20,377 nucleotides of DNA from positions 1-20,377 of the forward strand of contig CAYMXZ010000039.1 of assembly GCA_964394475.1 (NCBI GenBank), written 5' to 3'. Under the pieces are notes generated by a model. That model saw nothing but the letters and a program-made list of their open reading frames with translations. It searched no databases and was not told the DNA's origin. A program made the position numbers and the translations under genes. The first letter of the stretch is position 1. Every line of letters begins with the position of its first letter. Shown here piece by piece: positions 8,193-14,402 of the stretch. Origin of the DNA: RQOF01 sp964394475. Its GTDB lineage: Bacteria; Calditrichota; Calditrichia; RBG-13-44-9.

Positions 8193-8375
8193 TTAAAGTT
8201 TGTCGCTAAAAAAATCTTCGCTTTTTTTGGTCGCTTTGTCGATTAAACGCGATTTGTATTTCCCGTGTAAACTGCTCAGCTCTTGAAACGCTTTTTCTTT
8301 ATCCTCCGGTAATTTGGCAGGATGAGAAGTGAAGTAAATACGCACAAATTCTAATGCCAGTTCATTCATGTCCAT
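8193..8375 (-). CDS. Small 60-residue protein of unknown function
   Basis: A short gene encoding 60 mostly charged residues with predicted helices (MDMNELALEFVRIYFTSH, then KAFQELSSLHGKYK) and no signal peptide, cysteine or membrane segment. It is probably cytoplasmic and helical. Three things support it as real: GGAGA (8385-8381) 5 bases before the ATG, a near-consensus promoter at 8497-8469 on the same strand, and a convergent terminator just past its stop. The N-terminal part (helix, then HPAKLPEDKEKAF) looks like a conserved-protein pattern, but I cannot name the family. A possible short leader reading frame runs from 8431 to 8366 and its stop overlaps the ATG of Met3. Confidence 0.72.
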   Translation of the reverse strand: MDMNELALEFVRIYFTSHPAKLPEDKEKAFQELSSLHGKYKSRLIDKATKKSEDFFSDKL

Positions 8376-8431
8376 TTTTTTCTCCAGATGTTTATGAATA
8401 AAAAAGTGAATTTATTTTTGATTTCCAGCAT
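8366..8431 (-). other. Possible 21-codon leader reading frame upstream of the 60-residue gene
   Basis: Within the predicted leader, an ATG at 8431 opens a frame of 21 codons (MLEIKNKFTFLFINIWRKKW plus Thr). Its TGA at 8368-8366 overlaps the ATG of codon 3 of the downstream gene. AGGAGG at 8454-8449 is a strong Shine-Dalgarno but sits 17 bases away, too far for normal initiation. It could be a leader peptide, a decoy ribosome site or chance. Confidence 0.2.
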
Positions 8432-8468
8432 TGTTTTATCGAGTGTAACCTCCTAAATTCTCCCTACA

Positions 8469-8497
8469 ATTATAGCAACATGATCGGGAATAGTCAA
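8469..8497 (-). promoter_or_regulatory. Near-consensus sigma-70 promoter reading toward the 60-residue gene
   Basis: On the reverse strand, TTGACT (8497-8492) and a perfect TATAAT (8474-8469) are separated by exactly 17 bases. Transcription would begin near 8462, giving a leader of about 86 bases before the ATG at 8375. It is the best promoter match I found in the window. It lies only about 16 bases from the start of the divergent exporter gene. Confidence 0.68.
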
Positions 8498-8512
8498 GCA
8501 TAGGAACATTTC

Positions 8513-9400
8513 ATGTCAGCGATGTGGGGTCTGATTCTTGCCGTCTTTGCCGTGTCCTGGGCATCGATTTTTATTCGTTGGTGTGGAGAAACTCCGGCGC
8601 TGGTTATTTCTTTTTACCGCATGTTCTGGAGCACATTGCTTTTTTTAGGCTACCAGCTCCTGCATCATCCCCCGGCTTTACGCTATAAAACTATCCCGAA
8701 TAAAAGCAAAAAATTATTTTTTTTGGCCGGCATCCTGCTGGCTTTGCATTTCGCCACCTGGATTGCCTCCATCCAATTAACTAAAATTTCCCACTCACTC
8801 ATTCTGGAATCAACTCATCCTGTATTTGCCTTGCTCTTATCACCTTTCATCCTGAAAGAGAAGGGAAGCTGGTATGCTTTCATAGCGGCTATTTTAGCCC
8901 TGTGCGGAATTATGGTCATTGCTGGACAGGATTTGTTTTCTGTGAACGGGAAATTTTTAGGCGATATGCTGGCGCTGGCCGCCGCACTTTTTGTAACCCT
9001 TTATCTACTAATTGCTCGCCACCAAAGGGAAATGATTGATTTGATTCCCTATCTCATTGCTGTTTATGCCGTGGCGGCTTTTACCCTGCTGTTTCTTATC
9101 GTTCTATTCGGTTATCCTCTGTTTCATTATCCCCTTACCATTCATTTTATGATGCTTCTCCTGGCCATGATTCCAACGGGAATTGGTCATTCATTATTGA
9201 ACTGGGCTGCCAGAAAAATTCCAGTCTATAAGGTTAATTTTTCTATTCTCGGTGAACCTTTAATTGCTTCACTGCTGGCCTATCTGCTTTTTAGGGAAAA
9301 ACCATACGGCTTTTTTTATCTGGGAGCTCTTCTGATCACCGCCGCTATCATTCTGGCTGTCCTTGATCAGAACCATTTCCGAAAGGTGAAACATGAATAA
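8513..9400 (+). CDS. DMT-superfamily (EamA) transporter
   Basis: This 295-residue integral membrane protein has about ten hydrophobic segments arranged as two EamA repeats (about residues 1-135 and 150-285). Typical marks are WASIFIRWCGETPALVISFYR at the start, SILGEPLIASLLAYLLFREKP in the second repeat, and the charged end FRKVKHE. EamA proteins export amino acids, metabolites or drugs across the inner membrane; the substrate here is unknown. AGGAA sits about 7 bases before the ATG. Its last 8 bases overlap the start of the radical SAM gene, so the two are almost certainly translated from one message and may handle the same compound. Confidence is high for family and low for cargo. Confidence 0.92.
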   Translation: MSAMWGLILAVFAVSWASIFIRWCGETPALVISFYRMFWSTLLFLGYQLLHHPPALRYKTIPNKSKKLFFLAGILLALHFATWIASIQLTKISHSLILESTHPVFALLLSPFILKEKGSWYAFIAAILALCGIMVIAGQDLFSVNGKFLGDMLALAAALFVTLYLLIARHQREMIDLIPYLIAVYAVAAFTLLFLIVLFGYPLFHYPLTIHFMMLLLAMIPTGIGHSLLNWAARKIPVYKVNFSILGEPLIASLLAYLLFREKPYGFFYLGALLITAAIILAVLDQNHFRKVKHE

Positions 9401-10658
9401 AGTAACCGAAAACCTGGGCATCAGAATTCAACCTTTCAATCGTCTGACTTTTCCGGTGGTACTGAACCAGATGGAAAGCTCAGGATTCGATCAATACTTT
9501 CACGTTCATATCATTGAGAACACCCATCAGCTTCATCGTTTTGTTCATGAGAGTAAAAAAGGGTTATTACTTTATTCGTTTATGACTCCTCATCTCCCTC
9601 AGATCATGAAGGAAATCGCCTGGGTGAAATCGAATAAGAATCCTGCTCTAAAAACTCTCGCCGGTGGTCCTCATAGCAATGGAGATCCGGAATCAAGTTT
9701 AAAAATTGGATTCGATTATGTGTTCAGTGGTGCGGCCGAAATGGGATTTGCCAATTTTATTGAATCCTATTTGGAAGGCAAGCTACCATCTGAACCGACG
9801 ATTTTCCTTGCAAAAGAAATAGATCAACTGGATCGTAGCATGCCCATCTCGCATTTGTTTCCAATCTCTCCACCTCTGGAAATCACACGCGGCTGTTATT
9901 GGAACTGTAAATTCTGCCAGACCGCCTGTCAAAAAGCAAAACACCGATCATTGCCATCGGTGGTTGTGTATTATCAGGAATTAAAAAGGCGTGGTCATCA
10001 GCGCCGGATAAGTTTTATTTGCCCATCTGCTTTCGAATACAGTGCCACTAACGCTCGGGAATTGCAACCAGCCGCCATACAAAATTTGCTGGAGTATTGC
10101 AAAGCCAACGGAACCCGTCAGTTAGAATTCGGGATTTTCCCTTCTGAAACGCGGCCCAATACGGTAAGCGACGAATTTGTGAGATTAATCCGGCAATATT
10201 GCAGCAACAAGAAAATATGTATTGGCGGGCAAACTGGTAGTGATCGACTCCTGAAGTTGATTCGCCGTGGTCATTCTGCCGAATCTATCGAAACAGCCTG
10301 CGAGATTTCCGTTCGCCATCAGCTGCGCCCCTATGTCGATATTATCTTTGGCTTCCCTGAAGAAAATTCGTATGATCGTCAGGAAACTCTGCGGATGATC
10401 AAAAAACTCGCAACTACCTACCGGGCGCGGATTCACCTGCATTATTTCATACCACTGGCCGGCACTGATCTGGCCAATTCTCAACCCAGGCGACTGGATT
10501 ACAAAACGATTGATACTCTGAATAAATTTGAGAAAGATGGAATCTGCACCGGTTGGTGGAAAAAAGGTATGCAGTTATCATTATCGCTCATCGAAATTCG
10601 CGATCGCTGGCAAAATCAGTCGGTTTCTTATCAAACAATTCACCTTCCAGCTGCTTAA
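9393..10658 (+). CDS. B12-binding-domain-like/radical SAM protein, MJ_1487 (TIGR04013) type
   Basis: This 421-residue protein has an N-terminal Rossmann-like region (about 1-140) resembling a cobalamin-binding domain. It contains LAGGPHSNGDP (89-99) and no DxHxxG motif, so base-off cobalamin binding by that motif is not expected. The radical SAM core begins at residue 160: GCYWNCKFC (167-175) supplies the CX3CX2C cluster ligands Cys168, Cys172 and Cys175. Later marks are GGQTGSDRLLKLIRRGHS and DIIFGFPEE, typical of B12-type radical SAM enzymes and MiaB-like relatives. The GGPHxxGDP segment and layout recall the MJ_1487 family, whose reaction I do not know. AAGGTGA lies just before the ATG, inside the exporter gene, which it overlaps by 8 bases. 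No clear terminator follows in the 119 bases before the convergent lipoate ligase gene. Confidence 0.85.
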   Translation: MNKVTENLGIRIQPFNRLTFPVVLNQMESSGFDQYFHVHIIENTHQLHRFVHESKKGLLLYSFMTPHLPQIMKEIAWVKSNKNPALKTLAGGPHSNGDPESSLKIGFDYVFSGAAEMGFANFIESYLEGKLPSEPTIFLAKEIDQLDRSMPISHLFPISPPLEITRGCYWNCKFCQTACQKAKHRSLPSVVVYYQELKRRGHQRRISFICPSAFEYSATNARELQPAAIQNLLEYCKANGTRQLEFGIFPSETRPNTVSDEFVRLIRQYCSNKKICIGGQTGSDRLLKLIRRGHSAESIETACEISVRHQLRPYVDIIFGFPEENSYDRQETLRMIKKLATTYRARIHLHYFIPLAGTDLANSQPRRLDYKTIDTLNKFEKDGICTGWWKKGMQLSLSLIEIRDRWQNQSVSYQTIHLPAA

Positions 10659-10777
10659 TTGACTCTCCGCCAATAACCTGAAAACCTTCATCCCTTGCAG
10701 TTTGGCTTGATCTTTTCAAAACAGATATAATTCTTCATGTCGCCAATCATTTCTTAATTGAAAACTACTTCTGGCCA

Positions 10778-11791
10778 TCACACTGAATCACCAAAAAAAA
10801 GCCTTATCATCATTTTTTTTTGATCGGGTTGTAAACGCAAATCTTCCAAAGCATGACTCACACTCTGCATATCGTACCGCGCACCGATCAACTTTTTCTT
10901 TAGATTTTCAGTTGAAACTTTGAGAAATTTCATATTTGATAGTTTCAGATCGGCAATACAACCCCTTTTCATTTCAAGCTGAACAGTTATTCTTCCCGTG
11001 CGGTTAGTGATGGTATTTTGAAATGTAAAATCAGGTGATTCCCCAAAGTTCCACTCCCAGGATTGATATTTATCTTTGGACAGAGTGAAAATATCTTTCC
11101 AGTCGGTAGTAGTCGGACAATATAAGGGGATTTCCCCCTGTTCAGCGAAAACGGATTTTATAAGCAAACGGATAAAAGATTCCATATTCAGTGGTTGATT
11201 CATCAATTGAGAAATATTAACAATGTTACTTCGAACGGATTTGATGGCCCGGGATTGTATAGCGCCTGACCGGTGATGGAGCAAAGAGTGAATTCTCTCC
11301 AAATCAGCTGAATATAATAAGGTACCATGACTTAACATGCGATCCTTACTGGTAAATTGGGCATTTCCGGAAATTTTCTTTTGGTTCACAATTATATCAT
11401 TGCGACCATTCAATTCGGCTTTTACTCCCAGGGAATGAAGAACCTTTAAAATAGGAGCATTGAAATATCGATAATTGTTGAACTTGTGCCTTTCATATCG
11501 GGTGATAAAACTAAAGTTTACATTTCCTTCATCATGATAGACTGTTCCGCCTCCCGAAATTCGCCGAACTACTGGTAGGTTGAACTGAATACATAGGGGA
11601 TAATTTACTTCCTCAAAAATATTCTGATGTCTTCCAACCACCACACAGGGTTGATTTACATAGACTAAAAAATAATCATGACTGAGATCGAGGTGACGCA
11701 TCAGATATTCTTCTAAAGCAAGATTGATGGCTGGATCGCGATAGTAAGGATGGTCTATAAGATAGAGCATTTCAATCTTATTTTTTTTCAT
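10778..11791 (-). CDS. lplA: Lipoate-protein ligase A
   Basis: This 337-residue LplA-type enzyme activates lipoate (or octanoate) with ATP and attaches it to lipoyl domains of 2-oxoacid dehydrogenases and GcvH in the cytoplasm. RRISGGGTVYHDEGNVNFSF (76-95) is the lipoate/adenylate-binding signature. KKISGNAQ (138-145) contains the catalytic lysine (Lys139), and HGTLL (155-159) completes the core. The C-terminal part (about 245-337) matches the accessory domain of bacterial LplA. Two starts are possible: ATG at 11791 or ATG at 11770, seven codons on. Neither has a ribosome binding site. A -10-like TATACT ends only 5 bases before the first ATG, so translation is either leaderless from 11791 or begins at 11770. 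Function is secure; the start is not. Confidence 0.93.
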   Translation of the reverse strand: MKKNKIEMLYLIDHPYYRDPAINLALEEYLMRHLDLSHDYFLVYVNQPCVVVGRHQNIFEEVNYPLCIQFNLPVVRRISGGGTVYHDEGNVNFSFITRYERHKFNNYRYFNAPILKVLHSLGVKAELNGRNDIIVNQKKISGNAQFTSKDRMLSHGTLLYSADLERIHSLLHHRSGAIQSRAIKSVRSNIVNISQLMNQPLNMESFIRLLIKSVFAEQGEIPLYCPTTTDWKDIFTLSKDKYQSWEWNFGESPDFTFQNTITNRTGRITVQLEMKRGCIADLKLSNMKFLKVSTENLKKKLIGARYDMQSVSHALEDLRLQPDQKKMMIRLFFGDSV

Positions 11792-11796
11792 TTATT

Positions 11797-11833
11797 AGTA
11801 TATCTGTCAACTTCCGACTGGCCAATCAGGCCA
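11797..11833 (-). promoter_or_regulatory. Putative promoter with overlapping inverted repeat upstream of lplA
   Basis: On the reverse strand, TTGGCC (11825-11820), a 17-base spacer and TATACT (11802-11797) form a plausible promoter. The -35 box lies within an inverted repeat, TGGCC-AATCA-GGCCA (11819-11833), which could be a repressor site. Predicted transcription begins at or just inside the first ATG of lplA. Confidence 0.35.
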
Positions 11834-12068
11834 AATTGATTATTTACGACCTCTGACCAATAAAATAATAGGATATTCTGGGCAAAAACTCAAATAAAAT
11901 TTCTATTGCAGACCAGATGAAAATAGCAATATCTTATCTATTGATGAATCGGATCATAAATTGATGGGAAAGGTTGTTCATTTTTTACCGCCCTGTCCTT
12001 TACAGCGTTGGAATTTTAACATTTCTTGAAATTCAAATTTCTGTAGATTCTTCTTTGCACAAAATTTT

Positions 12069-12833
12069 ATGCACATCCATCGCGCCATTGTAAGAACACC
12101 CTGTCCAGAGATGATTTACGGTCTGACGACTGTTCAGCTCGGTAAACCAAATTATGCCAGAGCCCTTGAACAGCATGCACGTTACATTGCTGCTCTGGAA
12201 AGTTTGGGAGTGACGGTAGAAGTTCTTCCTCCCGATCACAATTTTCCCGACTCAACTTTCGTGGAGGACACGGCCCTGCTTACTCCTCACGCCGCGGTGA
12301 TTACCCGTCCGGGTGCACCTTCCCGACGGGGAGAAACGCCCGCCATGGAGAAAGTGTTAGCCAACTATTTCCAACAAATTTACTTCATCGAAGAACCGGG
12401 TACTCTGGAAGCCGGAGATATATTACAGGTTGAATCCCATTTTTACATAGGTATCTCTCAACGGACCAATATTTCTGGTGCTGAACAAATGATCAGAATT
12501 TTGAATAATTTAGGCTATAGCGCTTCCACCATTCCGCTTCGCGAGCTACTTCATTTGAAATCAGGTGTGGCTTATTTAGGGAACAAATATTTGGTAGTCG
12601 CCGGTGAGCTGATTCATTGTCCGGAGTTTATTGATTTTCATCAAATCAAAATACCTCTGGCCGAAAGCTACGCGGCCATCTGTCTGGCCGTCAATGGTTC
12701 CATTCTATTAGCGGCTGGTTTTCCCAGAACCTACCAGGAGGTGAAAGAACTCGGCTATCCCATCATAGAGCTTGATATGTCAGAATTTCGCAAAATTGAT
12801 GGTGGGCTCAGTTGTCTTTCTCTCCGGTTTTAA
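12069..12833 (+). CDS. ddaH: Dimethylarginine dimethylaminohydrolase (DDAH) family amidinohydrolase
   Basis: This 254-residue protein matches the guanidino-group-modifying superfamily, DDAH type, which hydrolyses N-methylated arginines to citrulline and methylamines. FPDSTFVEDTALL (59-71) provides the acidic residues that hold the guanidinium group, ITRPGAPSRRGE (78-89) is a family loop, GTLEAGDIL (111-119) is conserved, His162 (HLKSG) is the general base, and Cys249 in GGLSCLSLRF is the nucleophile near the C-terminus. All catalytic parts are present. Bacterial members may act on methylarginine or related amidines, so substrate is open. No Shine-Dalgarno precedes the ATG (the upstream bases are cacaaaatttt), and no alternative in-frame start was found just upstream. 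A lipoprotein gene follows 78 bases later on the same strand. Confidence 0.92.
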   Translation: MHIHRAIVRTPCPEMIYGLTTVQLGKPNYARALEQHARYIAALESLGVTVEVLPPDHNFPDSTFVEDTALLTPHAAVITRPGAPSRRGETPAMEKVLANYFQQIYFIEEPGTLEAGDILQVESHFYIGISQRTNISGAEQMIRILNNLGYSASTIPLRELLHLKSGVAYLGNKYLVVAGELIHCPEFIDFHQIKIPLAESYAAICLAVNGSILLAAGFPRTYQEVKELGYPIIELDMSEFRKIDGGLSCLSLRF

Positions 12834-12911
12834 CTCAGTAGAAAAACGAGACCATAATGACAGAAAAAATTGGAATCAATTGAATTTTTATTCACTTCTA
12901 AAGGAGGCGGT

Positions 12912-13430
12912 ATGAAAACCTATGAATATTTTTATGGCATTTTTCTCTGTATTCTCATCTTTTTGAACTGTGGCACTAAACCATCAAAACTGGAAATCGT
13001 CAAACTTTACCCGGTGGATAATCTGGATGGGATAATATCCCTAAATAAGGTATCGATCGATTCTGTAGAGCGTCAAGAAGGATACGGCAGTTTAAAAATT
13101 GTTACCAGTGAACCACAAGTTGTTAACCTGTTTGAAACGGGGGATATAGATGTGGAGAATGCTCGCCTGATTTATCAGGCCAAACTGCGCACCAGAGGCG
13201 TAGAGGGTACGGTATTCCTGGAAATGTGGTGCCATTTTCCTGGACAGGGGGAGTTCTTTTCTCGCGGTTTGCAGACCCAGCTTTCAGGCGATAATGAGTG
13301 GAATTCCCAGGAAACTCCTTTTTTCCTCCGAAAAGGTGAAAATCCGGACAATGTGAAACTCAATGTAGTTATTAACGGAAGTGGAATGGTATGGATAGAT
13401 GATATCCGCCTTTTAAAGGCACCGAGATGA
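12912..13430 (+). CDS. Small lipoprotein with a predicted beta-sandwich domain, function unknown
   Basis: The start at 12912 is chosen because AAAGGAGG (12900-12907) lies 4 bases before it; a longer reading from 12870 would put that site inside the gene and spoil the signal peptide. The 172-residue product has a signal peptide ending in the lipobox FLNC, with Cys20 lipidated and Gly at +2, which suggests the outer membrane. The remainder reads as alternating beta strands, including LIYQAKLRTRGVEG, FLEMWCHFPGQGEFFSRGL (102-120) and MVWIDDIRLLKAP (159-171). The WIDDIRL ending is common in carbohydrate-binding-like jelly-roll modules, where it forms the last strand. Ligand binding is inference only. 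It probably shares a transcript with the dimethylargininase before it and the methyltransferase after it (35-base gap). Confidence 0.8.
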   Translation: MKTYEYFYGIFLCILIFLNCGTKPSKLEIVKLYPVDNLDGIISLNKVSIDSVERQEGYGSLKIVTSEPQVVNLFETGDIDVENARLIYQAKLRTRGVEGTVFLEMWCHFPGQGEFFSRGLQTQLSGDNEWNSQETPFFLRKGENPDNVKLNVVINGSGMVWIDDIRLLKAPR

Positions 13431-13465
13431 TGACACACTAAAACGATAACAGATTTTGAGAAGTA

Positions 13466-14056
13466 ATGTCAAAATTTATCTGGAAGATCCAGTCCTCTTT
13501 TTACCACAGGCTGCGCCGCAATCCCCTGTCGGCCAGGATTTTACAAAATGAAAATAAAGGAATAAAGGCCTTTTTCAATGAAATAACCGCCCGGCACATT
13601 TTGGACATAGGTTGCGGACGAGGAAACAACCTGCGCCTGCTCTCTGAATATGCTACTTCGGTAGTGGTCATCGACAATGTGCTCGAAATGCTCAAAAATG
13701 TAAAACATGATTTCCCGCTGGCCACACCGGTAATGGCTGATGCCTGTTCGCTTCCATTTAAATCCGGCAGTTTTGATCTTATTACCTGCATTGGAGTTCT
13801 GGAATATATCAAAGACTGGCAATTAGTTTTGCAAGAAATTCACCGACTTTTAATTCCAGGCGGACAGGCCATTATTACGCTTTCTCCACCCCATCTGTTA
13901 AATTACGGACGATGGTTGCTCGGACACCGAATTTTTACCCGAAATACGACTGATCTACATAATTTGCTTGATGATAGTTCTCTACGGATTGTCTCTAATA
14001 ACAAAACTTTAATACAAAATCAATTTTTATTACAGAAATCACAGCATGGTTCTTAA
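13466..14056 (+). CDS. Class I SAM-dependent methyltransferase (UbiE/type 11-like)
   Basis: This 196-residue protein has the type 11 methyltransferase fold. Motif I HILDIGCGRGNN (44-55) binds SAM, and Asp70 (VVVIDN) would hold the ribose. ADACSLPF (91-98) and FDLITCIGVLEYI (103-115) are motifs II and III, and RLLIPGGQAIITL (127-139) is the post-motif strand. It is shorter than many relatives, with the C-terminal cap reduced after about residue 160, so the substrate-binding part is small. The substrate is unknown; this family acts on small molecules, quinones and lipids. A weak GAGAAG lies just before the ATG. It ends the possible three-gene run with the dimethylargininase and lipoprotein genes, and about 345 bases without a gene follow. 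Confidence 0.88.
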   Translation: MSKFIWKIQSSFYHRLRRNPLSARILQNENKGIKAFFNEITARHILDIGCGRGNNLRLLSEYATSVVVIDNVLEMLKNVKHDFPLATPVMADACSLPFKSGSFDLITCIGVLEYIKDWQLVLQEIHRLLIPGGQAIITLSPPHLLNYGRWLLGHRIFTRNTTDLHNLLDDSSLRIVSNNKTLIQNQFLLQKSQHGS

Positions 14057-14402
14057 CCTGACGCACTATCTTCGATCTTAATAAAAATTATCCTTTATAT
14101 ATGAGAAAAGGTATTTCTTTTCATTTAACCTTTGTCGATTTATAAAATCGAAAAGCTACCGTCCTTATTCGATTTCCGGCTAAAGTCGCTTTCGGATTGA
14201 GATTGACGGATCATATGCTTTTTCAAGAAAGAAGATCGGCACCTATCAGGGCGACGTCAATTGAATAAAGTCATATTCACTTCCGTCATCTCATCATAAT
14301 TTTCTTTTGGGAGGAATAGGTTTATTGAAAAGGTAAAGCCTATCTTTTATTATCAAATTCTATATCTTTTATGATGGGCGAAGTTTCGTTCACGATCCGT
14401 TT
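14057..14402. other. Convergent intergenic region, no gene seen
   Basis: About 345 bases between the converging methyltransferase and patatin genes. There is no credible reading frame or tRNA. Small inverted repeats occur: CGATTT-ATA-AAATCG at 14136-14150, AAAGGT/ACCTTT around 14107-14133, and the hairpin at 14316-14343 listed separately. A GGGAGGA at 14309-14315 has no start codon after it. Confidence 0.45.
14316..14343 (+). terminator. Possible intrinsic terminator downstream of the methyltransferase gene
   Basis: ATAGGTTTA (14316-14324) pairs with TAAA-G-CCTAT (14334-14343) with one bulged base and a 9-base loop, followed by a T-rich stretch (cttttatt). It is about 260 bases past the methyltransferase stop, so the link is uncertain. 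The tail on the other strand is C-rich, so it would not serve the patatin gene well. Confidence 0.3.

Noticed and set aside
10713..10764. TTTTCAA/TTGAAAA inverted repeat between the radical SAM and lplA genes
   Set aside because: The arms are 38 bases apart and AT-only apart from one pair, too weak to call a terminator.
11805..11810. Perfect TTGACA on the reverse strand near lplA, considered as a -35 box
   Set aside because: A -10 box at the right distance would fall inside the lplA coding sequence, where the bases are a run of A. TATACT with TTGGCC fits better.
12033..12255. Two overlapping reverse frames near the dimethylargininase start
   Set aside because: They overlap the well-supported dimethylargininase coding region and have no recognisable protein features.
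12870..12911. Upstream ATG for the small lipoprotein, adding 14 residues
   Set aside because: It would put AAAGGAGG inside the gene and place charged residues before a clear lipoprotein signal peptide.
14136..14150. CGATTT-ATA-AAATCG hairpin considered as a terminator
   Set aside because: The stem is short, the loop is three bases, and no T-run follows on either strand.
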